Part shown: piece after piece, positions 22,601-35,404 of the stretch | Layout of the letters: every line of letters begins with the position of its first letter | How positions within the stretch are numbered: position 1 is the first letter of the stretch | Assembly (NCBI GenBank): GCA_037833965.1 | Contig: AP031356.1 | Span: forward strand, 12,856,501 to 12,920,500 | DNA: 64,000 nucleotides | Source of the DNA: Marchantia polymorpha subsp. ruderalis | Lineage: Eukaryota; Streptophyta; Marchantiopsida; Marchantiales; Marchantiaceae | Direction: 5' to 3' | Notes under the pieces: model-generated | Databases searched by the model: none | Seen by the model: the letters and a program-made list of their open reading frames with translations, nothing else | What the model was told of the DNA's origin: nothing | Program-made: the position numbers and the translations under genes

Positions 22601-25600
22601 TTGCAAAAGTAGTGATAGAAGAAAGTCCGAAAGTTTGACTCTCTCCGAGAAGTTTTACAGCGCGGTTGCCAAGGTGGGTTTGACCATTACCTTGCACTCC
22701 TTATCGAAGAGTGCTATGAGTACCTGTGAAAGTTGAATTATACTTATACTGAAGCTCACTCTCATATATGTTATTGGAGGACAGACTCTTTAAGCGCTAA
22801 GTCTAATTTACCAATCAAAGTTTGAAGTTGAAGATTTGTGTCTATAATGGCCACTAGTGGCCATCATCTTCGAGTAATCTGTTCTTCTAGTAACTAATGC
22901 GCCTATTTCGTTTGATTCAGGTCACCAGCGGTGCAGCACATCCTGAGATTATTCTTGGCCCACTCCTAGAATTTTGCAATTTGGACAATGTGAGGAGAAC
23001 TTTGTGCTTACTTTTTACTTCAATTAACTTTCCATTTTGGACCTTTTAACACATAAGAAAGAGATGTTTGAGTTAGCTTTTTTGGCTGCGGTGCTTTGCA
23101 GGCAAAGCTTCTCGGTAGTGCTCTAAGGGTACTTCATTGTATTCTTCAACACGATGTCACTTGCAGGAAAAGACTTATGTGGAGGTTATTTTCAAAGCTT
23201 TCTGTAATGACTAAATTCAAGATAGCCTGACGTAGTATTTCATGTCGTGTTGTTTAGATTAACGGCCACTTGTTTCGATTTGTATCCAATGTAGCCTTTG
23301 AGAAAATTGTTGAGGGAAATTAGATCCGGTTAATGGACCAAAATGAGGGCGAACCTATTGCTTGCGATATTTTAAGGGAGTGGAGTCCTCATACATTCAC
23401 GTTACATACGTTCACGATTTGCAGTTGATGAATGTTTCTTCTAGTCATGTGAGTTTTTTGACTTTGTCCTGTAACTTCGTTTACGACCATGTAGGAGGAA
23501 GCGAAGTCATGATGCTGGAAGTCCACTACTACCTGATTCTCACTTGGAAGGAAAGGACAGTGGCGAGGAAGCGAAGTGTGGGTTTAGAGTGGTTTCAAAA
23601 ACGCTGGCAAATGGTGAATCCAAACAGTTGCCAGTGTTTTTTTCACCCAGGATTATTCTTCAGACTAAAGAACCCGAAGTGTCAGGGTCAGGCAAGGGAA
23701 ATGCTTTAGACAAACTGAAGAGACATGCAGGAACTGATTTTCCACTCGAGAAGGACCGGAAGCAACTACAGGAGCTTCAAACTGGACAAGAAGATAGGGA
23801 AGAACAAGGTTTTGTAGAAGGCGTAGCTGCTACAAAGGATCCGTCAGCTAAAGTTGCTGGAGACCCTTGCTCACACAACCAGTCAACAGCACTCCAAGAA
23901 CTTGAGCATGGTCTTGGTGGAGTTCGAGGCACAAAGTCTATAAATGAAGAGCTCGACCCATTTCTGAAGTGGATGCTTCATTTGGCGCTGGCATCCACGA
24001 GCGCCGTCGTTAGGATGGAGGCTGTTGCAATTATCGGGGTGCTTGTTGTTCATAGTGAACCCCTTGTTGGAAGATTATTGTAAGTGTCTGCCCTGTGGCT
24101 CTTCCCGATGACTTGTTAAAGGGCCGGGAAATATTTCTGCGATTTTTTTGTTTGCGGTCAAGTGCTTCCAGTATGAGTCAAAAGGTTTCATGCATTCTTG
24201 GCAAATCATCTGCTTCAAGACGTGTGGGATCTTGACCGAGTGAAGGATAGGTTTATTCTGGATCAATCTACAAATAGAACTTTTTAATTGAAACATCAAG
24301 TTTTGGGATATTGTCGTCGTGCAGGTATGGACCCCTTCTAAGTCATGAGGGGCTAGAGTTACTCCTGAAGGAATCTGCCGGGGTAGAGATTCAACTTCAG
24401 GCTGTAAGAATTGTACATCATCTTTTACATTGTAGGTCCGCATCTACTTATTCTTGTCATATTTTTGCAATGCTGGCACCCGGGCATGCCTAGGATCCTC
24501 AATGGTAGTAGTAGCAATAGGAGTTTCAGAATGGATAATGTGTTTGGAGTTTGGGCTGGCGGAACATTTACTGCATTGCACAAGTTAAGTGTGGTACACC
24601 TTGTTTCTCAGCTCAATTCGTGTAGTGAATCAGAGTCTCACTGATGTGACCTGTATCACGAATGTTTTGTGTCTTCTCAACCAGGATCAAAGCTTCAAAG
24701 CTGTGCTTCTTTGAATGAATTGAATGGGTAGTGACCTTCTGTGGCACGCAAACGTTGAGAAATGATTTTGTTTTTCAGGCCCCGCTCTTTACAGAAAGTT
24801 TTGTTACGGGACTACGGAGGAACAATCAAACTCAAAGCCTGAGAATTACATAGATCCAAAAATGGTCATGGAGGAATCTACCGTCGTCGAGGGCAACAAC
24901 CTTGGGAATAGTTCTGATCACAAAGTAGATGCCCATGTCGCGGGAAAAGGGTTGATTCCCAGGCCTTCTGCCGGTCTTATGAAGAGGAAGTTGCTGGCGG
25001 GGTTGGCAGATTGTTTAAAGTTTACAGGCATTAGTCCTCAGGTGTGCTGCTCACAACCGTGATTTTTGCTATTTGTTTCCTCCTCAAATCGGAACTCAGT
25101 TCAAAGCAGAACCTCACCTACTTTACTAACTTCGGTGAATCTTTTCTCTTTACAGGGTTATGCGCTTCGACGAAATGTGATGAGACTGATCACATTCATT
25201 GCTTCTTGCGGCGATGCTGGTGTTGCGTTTTTGACGCAGCCCGTAGCATCTCGGAAGACTGGTGCCGATGAACCCTCGAGAACTTGTAGAGATGATCAGA
25301 AAACCGACGGAATGGCTCTTGGCGACAGTGCAAGTGGCCAGCATATTGCTGGAGATGTCTCTGGGCTCAAAGGGCTCGACCCTCGTGGTCGGATGAATTC
25401 AGGTACTGATGATGTGGAAGCAGGACTCGCGGAAAATCGTGAAGATTTGGAAACAGTGATCAACTTTCCCGAAAAGCTAGTGACGCTTCTTGGAGCAGAA
25501 TTAGAAATTCGAGACGAAGAAGAGACTGATGCGAGCTTAGTTGAAGAGAGGTAAGATCATGTATTTCTCAGAATTGTATAGATACTGCGTTCTTGAGGTG

Positions 25601-25974
25601 CCAGATAGTAGATTGACTCTGCTGACGGTGTTTATATCGATTCAAACAGACACCTCTAAGAATTCATCTGAATCTTTGTTGCGTTGTTATGTTTTTGCAG
25701 AGCTTGTCTTATTCGAGAAGTGGCAACATTACTGAGCTGTCTTGCTTCCCACCCTGTCCAGTCTGGAGTAGTTTTAGGTTTTCTGACTAGTAGCCAAAAA
25801 ATTGCAAGGTTGACGCTGAGTGTGGTTAATGATATAGTCAACCGAAAACCATTTCGAGCCTCTGCAACTGGTCAAAAGTATGCAAGTCTTTCAAATTCCG
25901 ACACCTCGGAGTTATGTAAAAGTCTAAGACGAAGAGTTTTGAGAGCTATGGCGGAATCTTCAGAGCCCCATTGA
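19694..25974 (+). CDS. ATRIP/SUV2-like ATR-interacting checkpoint protein
   Basis: Probable plant ATRIP (SUV2/HUS2 type), the partner that brings ATR kinase to RPA-coated single-stranded DNA. Exons: 19694-20221, 20372-20446, 20698-20736, 21333-21448, 21795-22102, 22231-22280, 22410-22673, 22921-22989, 23102-23184, 23495-24079, 24325-24431, 24779-25041, 25156-25550, 25701-25974; all GT-AG, phases agree, 1051 aa. An acidic-hydrophobic N-terminus (DDDDEIWNSDNFIATIEVF) resembles the RPA70-binding motif of ATRIP. Residues 150-253 form a coiled coil (VEKDGAISLLRTRLRE, EHEMSELQRLRLEEEKKLKD), as in ATRIP. Basic clusters PKRSRDEG and RRKRS may be nuclear signals. The C-terminal half is helical and HEAT-like (LLGPLLEFCNLDN-type segments, MLHLALASTSAVVRMEA, LLKESAGVEIQLQAVRIVHH, REVATLLSCLASHP). 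It is longer than I expect for the angiosperm protein (about 650 aa), mainly through linkers. Assignment rests on layout and motif resemblance, so another coiled-coil HEAT protein is not excluded. Confidence 0.7.
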
Positions 25975-28900
25975 TAATTATTGAAAGAATTTAGTCACTG
26001 GAGTTCACCTAATCTCTTTTGCGACATGTGTTTTGACGGATGGATATCGACATCGTGATTGCTCTTAGTTCCTGTGTTTGCTCTATTGCTGCTCACCTTT
26101 AGACCTTCCCCATCCTTCGTTACTTCATAAAGTTGACGAATGCGGTGAAAGTGAAACTGAAAGAGTCGGTAGTGTAGAGAAAAGATTTAGGTGACCAGGT
26201 TAGTCAAATGCTTAAAAGGAACTGCTGACGTTGCAGTTCTGTTTATCCAGTAATTTTCTTATGGTGCAGTGAAGTCAATTATGAAAATAGAAGCATGAAA
26301 ATTACAAAGTTAGTTTTCATTATAGTGCCTAAGTTAAAATTAGATGAAGCCGGTCCAGTTCGACTGTGGTCGTCAGGAAGTGACACGATCCAGTCAAAGG
26401 CGAAAGTGTCTACATGGCATATCTGAAGATATCGGAAGGCAGTCGACAATTGAAGTGTTTCATGCCTCCATTGGAATGGACGGTGACCTCAAGCACGGAT
26501 ATCCCAGAGCAGAGTCCTATGTGCCGGTCTAAATCTAGTGAGTATACGTCTTTTATAAAACGTCACCGAAAGTCCAAGGCACTCTTTTCAGCTTTCGGCT
26601 TGTTGTCGAAGCTGCGCCCGAGTAGTTCGATGCCTGTGCGCCGCATCTCACGACAGATTCGATCGATAACAACAGTACAAGAATTTTCTATCAGCTCGTG
26701 GACGATCTTCTTTTGGGAAAATCTCGGGAAGTTCGTGCGAGATGTTCTTTATGGCTCGAGGACAACTTTCATGTGAGGATGAGACCTAAAAGGCGTCGTC
26801 CGTAAGGCTACAGGGTACGCGATCGGCATGGCAGCCGTCCGTATCCTGTAAACGGACAATCGGTGTACATCCTGAGCACAAGGAGCGAAAATGCCAGGAC
26901 GAGAGGTCGAACCAGGAAGCAAGAACTCGACAGAACCGCGGTGACAAGGTCGGATCCGAAGACGGAAGAATCGAACGGGAGCCGAGTGGGGCCACGGGAG
27001 GCAAATTGAGTGCCATGAGCAAGCGATGGGAGGTGGAAGTGGTAGCACACTCTAGAATGGCGGTGAACGATGTGCAAGTCGAGTACGCAAATGTTGTGGC
27101 GAACATGCAATTTCGGATAGATGCAAGCGCGCACACAAGCACAAGAAGCGAGATATGGTCACGAGCATGATGTGGATGCGCATCAGCATGGGCCGCATCC
27201 GGTCATCGAGTGAGTCAGATCCTTCCTCGGGCGCCCCTCGGAACTCAAGAGCCAGACCCACCCGTCCCCATCAAAGTCCGTCAGCTCCAGCTTCGACCGA
27301 CGACCACCGGTCCTCCGGGCCGTGCTGCGACGCTTCTGACTGTGCGACCCGACAACAAATGAGAGAATATTCTGGAATCTGGTCAGCCCTCGCAGTCCCC
27401 GCTTCCGAGGTGCGCACTCCCGGCGTGGAATCTCTTCGGATATCCTCTCGAGATTCCCTTCGCGGCACCTACCGTGGGGAGCCACGGGAGATGCACGGGA
27501 GTCCAGGTCAGGTGGCCCGCTCTGGCGTCCCAGCCCCGAGTTAAGTGTTTCCGCTCCCGATGAGCTGCCGAAGTGGCGTCGGCGGGAGGCACGGCGTACA
27601 GGCGAGATAGAAGAGCTACGCTGTGGAGAATCAGCGCCATCGTTGAAGGGAAGGAAGGGGGACAGAAAGCGAGCCAGAGCCAGAGAGAGAGAGAGAGAGA
27701 GCCCTAAGGGAGAAAGAAGCGGAAGAAAAATAGATTGAGGGAGGCCATAAATTCCAGGAAGAGTTGGTGGATGATGAAGGAAGACAGGGAGTCAGATGAC
27801 ATGAAAAAAATTTGGGGATGAGCAGGACGAACGAAAGATCTGACTGTTGATTGCGCTTCTGCCTGCGTTCTGTTCGAGTTCAATCAGCGTCGTCATTTGT
27901 GCTGAGGTCGCGAGGATGATGCGGCTGTAATAATTGGCAGAGGGGAAGAGGAAGGAACGGGAAGGAGAGGGGAGGAAGGAAGGGAAGGAAATGAGAGCTG
28001 CTGTTGATTCTCGCTGCGGTCTTTGCTGAGAGAAGGAAGCTGAGACGGGCGTGTGGGAGAAGGAATGGGGATTTTTGTTTAGTCGAGGAAAGGAAGAGCA
28101 GCATTTTATTATAGAATAATTTTTTGATTCGGGGTCCCTGTGGTGGCTTTTGGACTCCATGTCCTAGGCTGGAAGCTGTCGAGGGGAGGATCCTTGTGCG
28201 TATTCATCCAAGCAGAGTGTCCGCCTGCCTTCCTATATCCATCCGTCCCATGGATCTGGGGCTTCTTGGTTAACTGCATATAGTGGCAGACTATCACTGT
28301 TGTACTCATATCTCGCTGGCCTGCTTGCCCTCTCCTGTACTGCTCTCCACTACCTGCTCGGCCTTTTTCTGCTCTTGTTAGCTTCCCTGTGCCTGCTCTC
28401 TGTACGTTCACCTGTGACGCAATTGCTCGGTTTTGTCTCCTTGCGACTTCCTGTTGGTCTGGTCCCTTCGCTTCTGAGTGTCTCTGAGTCTCTTTTATGC
28501 TCATTGGTTGATCCTTTCGTCCAAAAATCATCGCCCTTTGTGTACCGAGACTTCCGCTCGTGGTTTGTTGTGGGAATCTTTGTAACTCTCATGCGTTATG
28601 AGGCATTTGTAGCTTCCACCGGTCCCCCTGTCGCGCTTCACTTGTGTCCTTTAGGTTATCGTACTTTCTCCGAGGGTAGCTCCATTTTTTTTATCTTGAG
28701 TTTGATTCTCAGGCCTCTCGTCGCCCTTAAGCTGGCGTTCCACATCCGATGTTGTACTGAAGTGTTTGTGGTTACCTCATTCACACGCCCTATCTTTCGT
28801 CATTGCTTTTGACCAGATTTGAGACCATTGTCTGCCTGGGGAACTCCTTTTAAAATCACTTGATTCTCAGTGAACGATATTGCCTCATTGCGCTTATCTT

Positions 28901-29134
28901 TCCAAATCTACGCCGCTTGGAACTCTAGTCCCCACAGCAATGCGGAGCGGAAATTGACAAGAATTTCTTGGTAAGCCGATTGAATCCAAGGTGGAGCCGC
29001 TGACGCATTGGAAATGATCGAGAGATGCTAATCGAGCCGGACAAGGCTTCGAGATTTCGTTTGTGCATTTTGGGGGAGCAGTCTGTGATGATCCACAGAG
29101 CAGGGTAATGATTTAGTGTTGGCAGCAGTCGGAT
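25975..29134. other. intergenic region between ATRIP-like and WDR48 genes
   Basis: Contains GC-richer DNA at about 26.8-27.7 kb with overlapping open frames on both strands, a (GA) repeat and GGAA-rich purine tracts to about 28.0 kb, and a pyrimidine-rich frame at 28300-28812. None of the frames has a recognised domain. A minus-strand frame starting at 27640 (MALILHSVALLSRLYAVPP) ends in a plausible GTAGGT donor near 27470, so a small unrecognised minus-strand gene cannot be excluded, but I could not extend it. Confidence 0.4.
27682..27701. repeat. (AG)10 microsatellite
   Basis: An uninterrupted AG run in a purine-rich tract. GA repeats are frequent in plant promoters and 5' UTRs and can bind BPC/GAGA factors; it lies 1.4 kb upstream of the WDR48 start codon. 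Confidence 0.85.
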
Positions 29135-32100
29135 ATGCATCGCGTGGGCAGTACTGGAAACGCTGCAAATAATACTCGCCCACGCAAGGAGAAACGCTTC
29201 ACTTATGTGTTGCGTGATTCCAATGACTACAAGGTGAGAAAGCCCAAAGATGGGAATTATTCTTTCGTTGATTTTCTATTTGGAAACTGAGCCACAACCC
29301 TTTGTGAAGAAAAAATCCGAGAATTGAATTGTTTGAGCTCGAAAAATCTGACAGCATGGGTATCCTCCAGGCAACTTGTGATGAAGCATGAATTTGGAAT
29401 GGCTCTGTGTACTCCAGACCTGATAGCGTGGCAATGATCTAATGCCTTACATCTGTGTCGAACAGCATTGTTCAGGCATAAATTGTGTCAAGGTCGGAAG
29501 CCCTTCAGAGGGCGATGGAAAGGATTTTCTCGTCACGGGTAGTAGAGATGGAACGCTGAAGCGATGGGACCTTGGCGAGGATGCCGCAGTATGCCGGGCT
29601 ACGTTCGAGTCGCATGTAGATTGGGTAAGACCTCGCATTTGGGGTTAGGGTTTCTGTGCGAGCTGAAATTTTCAATTCTCAGCTCGGTTGGAAACTTTGT
29701 ATGAATGTGTCATGTTAAGTTCAAAAGTTCGGCAGTTGACCTACGAGTTATTACTCGTAGGTCTTGAAGTGATTTTACATATCGTCATTAGATGTCGTTT
29801 GAAGAGTAAGAATCCCTTTCTACCTCTGCATAACGATATATGACTTTATCCTGCCTCTTTCAATTATTCGTTATCTCTTTGTAATTCATCATCCCAACTG
29901 TAGTTACTTAGCTGAGGTTGCTCTGAGCAGGTGAATGATGTGGTTCTGACTGGAGACGACACGTTGGTATCATGCTCATCAGATACAACCCTTAAGGTAG
30001 GGCTCTTCTCCAACTATGCTTTAATATTCACTCTGTACTTTGTTCTGAATGCACAAACGCATGTTCAAGTGTGAGTGGTAATTATTATTCATATATTTCC
30101 ACAGACATGGCGCGCCTTTTCAAATCGAGAATGTACTCGGACATTCAGGCACCACTCGGACTATGTAACCGCACTTGCTTCAGCCCGGCACGTAAGTTTA
30201 CTCATGACTGCAATCAATATTCACTCTTGATATCCAAATCTTAGAGCACTGTTACTGAATTACACTGGATAAAAACCTCTCAAACTTCTCTTTATCGGTG
30301 GAGTCCTAGAATTGTATAATACGACTGATTCACTATAGAGAGTTTCTCCATTCATGAGCTTCAGATTTTATTTTTCTTTAGCGCCTCATTTCTTTTGTTA
30401 GATAAGCACAAAGACGTGAAACCATAGTTTATGTACTTTTCTGGACAACCACCCTGAGCTTGCCCCTCTCGTCTGTCAGAGCAATATCGTGGCTTCTGGT
30501 GGCCTAGGCTGCGAAGTTTTCATATGGGACCTGGAAGCAGCTATGATACCAATCGCCAAGGTTGCCCACGAAGGCACAGAGGAGGGGACAATAGATGGGA
30601 GTTTCACTTCAAGTGTTGCTTCAACCGGTGATCGCGCAACAAATGCAAAAAGTGATGCTTCAGTTCCTCATGTGACCCCTCCTCAAGGTTACTCGCCAAT
30701 TCCTGCCAAGGGCCACAAGGAGTCCATCTACGCTTTGTCCATGAATGATGCTGGCACAACTCTTGTTTCGGGTGGTACAGAAAAGGTAGGAAAGCTGTCA
30801 TGACTTCGTTTGTTGACACCTAAAACTCATAACTATAAATATGACTATTCTCAATAGGTTTCTTAAGTACTACCTAGGTGTGAATGAATCTTATGCCCAA
30901 GAATGCCAGTAGCAAAGGTCAACCAGGTTACGAGGTCTATTGTTGTCAGAGACTGCGAAAAGCTTATACTGATGTGTTCAGTTTATTGTCTCTGCAGGCT
31001 GTAAGGGTTTGGGACCCAAGAACGGGAACCAAACAAATGAAGTTGAAGGGACACACGGACAACGTGCGAGCTTTGCTTTTGGACCCCACTGGCAGGTGTT
31101 GTGTCGTTCTCGGGAGTTGTCTCGCTATAGACTTCATTGAAGAGGGTTGTTTTGTTTATTTTTTTATTGAAAAAGAACTGAATTACCTTATATATTGTAT
31201 GCTTACGTGTATATTCCCCATTCTACATTTTGCAGATATTGTCTATCCGGATCTTCAGACTCTATGATACGGTAAATTTTACTTTTCCTACTATCTGGCT
31301 TTCCTGTAGGCTTTTAGGCATGCTAGACTTGCCGCACGAATTGGTGATGTGGCTACAAGAAAATAGTTAATATTGATGTATATCGGCATAAGCTTTCCTT
31401 GAGGCAGCTGGAAGATAGAGGATGCATTTATGAATCTGTCTAAACGGAAGAAACTTGTTTGCAGCCTTTGGGATCTCGGTCAACAACGTTGTGTTCACTC
31501 TTATGCTGTACACACAGACTCCGTGTGGGCTCTTGCAAGCACTCCGTCGTTTAGCCACGTATACAGCGGTGGAAGAGATCTCTCTGTAAGCACTGAAAGC
31601 CAAATCTTAAATTCTTCGTGCTAGATAATCTTGAGTTAAAATGGGTATTATATTTCTCAAGGAAAGCTAGCTTCTCCTTTGTAAAGAAGATGCCTAAAAA
31701 ATGAATATTTATTGCAGTTTATAAGTGACGCTGTTACGTAGCTCTGGTCTATTTGGCAGTATTTGAATTTCCGATGTTATTGTTATATATCTCTTGTTGA
31801 TTTGAATGGATGCAAGAATAAATGGGCTGTTTTTTCAGGTATATCTTACAGATCTACAAACTCGTGAAAGTACTCTCTTGTGTATGGAACAAGAACCTGT
31901 GTTGCAATTGGCGTTGCAAGGGGATGAATGGTTGTGGGTGGCTACAACGGATTCCTCTCTCAACAAATGGCCAGCTCGAGAACGAATTATTGCTAAAAAA
32001 CTACAAAGGGCTAGTTCATTTGTTGCAGGGTCTTTGCCATTTGCTCGTGTCAGGGCATGCTTGGATGGCTCTGCTCCTGTAAGCATTCACTCCACGATCA

Positions 32101-35100
32101 CTTTTTGTTACTTAACATTCTCCTAGAATCTGATGCTTCATATGTCGATAGGTAGTAAGATGAATTGAAATTCATTTGATTGGAATCCTGATCTATTTTA
32201 GTCTATGTTTGCAGTCTTCGACATTTTGAATGGTTTTGAAATTATCATATTTCTTGCAGGTTCCTTTGCATTCTACACCAGCCTCTGTGATTCCCGGCAC
32301 TGCAGGAATCGTGCGCCATGCAATTCTAAATGATCGCCGTCGTGTTTTGACGAAGGTACATGTCCTTTAAAACTTCTTGATTTGTCAACTTGTAGTGTAT
32401 AGCATGGGGAACCTACTGACTTTGTGAGTTTTGAACTCTAACTGCTAAAAGTAGGCCAGTATATCGATCTACAAGCTGATTATAGAACCCCTGATGGATG
32501 TTGACCCAACCCATGTCAGTAGGATGAGGATGTTTTCTCTGAGATTGAAGATCTGAAGATCTGTTGATAAGGAAAGTTATTAGTTAGTATTTGCTTGGGC
32601 AATATACGTGTCAAGGCGTTTATTCGAAATAAAAATAAGGCTTTAAAATTCTTTGTGCAGGACGCGGAGGGTGTCTTGAAATTGTGGGAGATAACCCGTG
32701 GTAGTGTTATCAAAGATTTTGGCAAGGTGAGAGTTTGCAATGAGAAGTATTCTCATAAATTGCGACTTTTTGTGGTTCCGTGGATAACTTTTGGTTAGAT
32801 AGACTTTTGAGATCTCATCGTCATTCACTCAAAACCGCATATAATTTTGAGGAGGGTCCCTATTGTAAACTGTAACCATTGTTGACCATTCGTATGATTT
32901 TTGACAGCTGAAATTATAAGTTAAATTTGATTCTGTGGAAATTGGTGGATATATAGGTCAACTTCGAAGATAAAGAAAAGGAATTATTTGAGAAGGTAAG
33001 AATGTCCATGACTTTAAGGAGGTTCCATGCACATAACGAGTAGGAGTTGCACATGCTTTTATATAAATTTGAAAGGCTTCTTTTTTTGACATAGAAGGCG
33101 CAGCCAAGTTAAAATGCGATAATATTTATCTTAGGCCTTACAGAGTTTGTCAACAACGGTTATATATTCTCATAACATTCACCTACTTTTAGAATAATCA
33201 CAAGCATAACATTAAATTTCATGTAATTGAGCAGGTTAGTGTTCCAGCTTGGTTTACAATGGACACAAGACTTGGGAGCATATCAGTGCATTTGGAAACA
33301 CCACAATGTTTCTCAGCAGAAATGTATGCTGTGGATTTGCATGTACCACATGCCACGGAAGAACAAAAGGTGACCAGACTTCTTCACTCTTTCCAACTGC
33401 ATTATTTAGGCCTAGAATACAATTGGCGAATCTCTTCTTATTTGAAATTTTGATTACTACTTATGGTAAACGTTCAAGATAGTTTCCTGAAACTCTCAAA
33501 ACATAAACTCATTATTGTGTTTGTGGTCATTTGAATTGAATAGTTGAATCTTGGACAAGAGACTCTTCGTGGGCTTCTAGATCGCTGGCTGTCACGCCGA
33601 AGGCATAGAGCTGCCACGGCGCCACTTGCCAATGGAGATGCATCAAGTGTGGAATCAGGGACAGGGGGCGAACATGGAGTGGAGAAAAGAGTAACTGAGG
33701 ACACTCATGATGACGCGGAGATGCACCAGTCAAAGGTTATTCCTGCATTCGAATTTTCAACAACTTCACCCCCTTCTATTATTACAGAAGGATCACAAGG
33801 CGGGCCTTGGCGGAAGAAAGCAACTGATTTGGATGGAACTGAAGATGAGAAAGAATTGCCATTATGGTGCATTGATTGTGTGCTCCATAGTCGTCTTCCT
33901 CCACGGGACAATGCCAAGTAAGTGTTATCGGATGTTTGTTTGTTGAGTCAGCCATGAGGGATCATGTTTGTTATTCATTGTGTTCCTCGTAGAACTACTT
34001 TGAACAAGTCACTTTATAATGTATCGGTTCTTAAAGAAACCTAGATACCATCTAAAAAGGACGATTGTAGCCTTTTTTCCTCTTTGATGAGAGTGGATGT
34101 GATGACATCCGTGTTCAAGTCACGATTTAAATCAGTGGAAGACAATTTACTTCTGCAAAAAGGAGGGCGAATAGATCATTGTTTTTGTAGTTCGAAGTCT
34201 AATGTTTTGCCCACCTTAAACCACTTTAATACAACTAGCTCTGAGGATCGATCAATGTTATATTGGTTGAGAGGATTTCCAAGGAACCAAATTAGAGTAA
34301 CTTTTATCTATCGTGCTGAGGTTAATATTGTGATCCGCAGATGTAGCTTCTTCCTGCTTCCATGTGAAGGCACTTCTCTACAAGTTCTCACCCAAGGGAA
34401 GCTCAGTGCACCTCGAATTTTGCGGATACATAAAGTAAGTGAAATTGTAAAAGAACTAATAATTTTTCATGTAGTTTAAAAGATTGTCAGCGGAATTTCT
34501 CGCTACTTTGTGTATGACTGCCTGATCTACTGGTGGAATTTTTAGAAGGCTGATTTGTGTTGTCTTGTGTCCAGGTTGTAAATTATGTCTTAGAGAAACT
34601 GGTTCTGGACAGGCCTTTAGATGACAATGCCTCGGATTCGACCTCTACATCTGGACAAGGAAGCAATCATCAATCAGGAAATACTTACGGATCATCTAGA
34701 CAAAGTTCTAGACCTTGGCAACTCAGTAAACCTGGGGTTGAAATACTTTGTAATCAGCAGGTATGTGACGTCTCATCCACGTCTCTATCCCACTCTTTTG
34801 AACGTTTCGCTATTGAAACGGTCAAAACGTCCACATTGTGTTTCTATTTCAGCCTTTAGTTACCAGCAAGATTTGCATCGCCTTGATTAGCAAGATCTTT
34901 TGTAATCACAATGCAGTATGCTTGTTCATATCAATCTTGTCTTATCAATTCTGATGCTTGTCATTGTAGATCTATTGAATCACAAATTTTGTCTTGATAT
35001 CTAGAACTTGAAGTACAAGACAATAAACATACTGTCCAAAGTTCTAGATAGACAGTGTAATTATTGTCTTGTACTTCAAGATTCATGTCTGATTGTGTTA

Positions 35101-35404
35101 TGTCCCTTACTTCGTTTGGATTGAGAAGTCACCGCCACAGTCTGATTTCTCTTATGTGAATATCAAAATTGGTCCCACGCATTAGGGTTGGTTCAAGTTG
35201 GACTGACTTTCTTTCCGTTCTTCTACTCGTTTGGAATCCTTCATCTGGTTAAGCAAGAGTTATTTTCTGATAAATTTCTAATATTTGGGATCTTTACTCC
35301 ATCAGGTTCTACCACCAGAAATGAGCTTAGCTACTGTGCGAGCGTATGTGTGGAAAAAGCCGGATGATCTTACTCTTTATTATCGGACAGTTCCCAGTCG
35401 GTGA
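29135..35404 (+). CDS. WDR48: WDR48/UAF1 homologue, WD40 deubiquitinase cofactor
   Basis: Plant homologue of WDR48/UAF1, the WD40 cofactor that activates USP1/USP12/USP46-type deubiquitinases. Exons: 29135-29233, 29466-29624, 29931-29996, 30105-30191, 30480-30785, 30998-31095, 31236-31271, 31465-31585, 31839-32078, 32260-32355, 32661-32726, 32957-32995, 33235-33369, 33544-33917, 34341-34434, 34575-34760, 35306-35404; all GT-AG, in phase, 766 aa. Human-like landmarks appear in order: [12 protein letters not shown] at the start, [131 protein letters not shown]. The DUF3337 ancillary domain follows ([44 protein letters not shown]), then the SUMO-like C-terminus ending in [19 protein letters not shown]. 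The long insert after the sixth blade strand (102-codon exon 5) is Ser/Thr-rich. Essentially certain as a family member. Confidence 0.95.
29738..29763. repeat. 11-bp perfect inverted repeat in intron 2
   Basis: GACCTACGAGT and its exact reverse complement ACTCGTAGGTC are separated by four bases in WDR48 intron 2. A stable short hairpin in the transcript; it may be chance or a footprint. Confidence 0.7.
30317..30342 (+). other. split T7-promoter-like string in intron 4
   Basis: TAATACGACT is followed by GATT and then CACTATAGAGAG. Removing the four-base GATT leaves a match to the phage T7 class III promoter core. It lies in WDR48 intron 4. No role is claimed; see findings. Confidence 0.5.
35007..35080. 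ncRNA. long near-perfect hairpin in WDR48 intron 16
   Basis: Arms 35007-35036 and 35051-35080 pair over 30 positions with three mismatches; the outer 20 pairs (CTTGAAGTACAAGACAATAA) are perfect. The loop is 14 nt. The size is right for a small plant microRNA precursor or the tip of a small inverted-repeat transposon. It lies wholly inside intron 16 (34761-35305), on the sense strand of a transcribed gene. No known microRNA is recognised. Confidence 0.5.

Noticed and set aside
26786-27142. Minus-strand frame with a segment reading SIRNCMFATTFAYST, faintly like the DUF599 core.
   Set aside because: The rest of DUF599 is missing upstream and downstream in all frames, so the likeness is probably chance.
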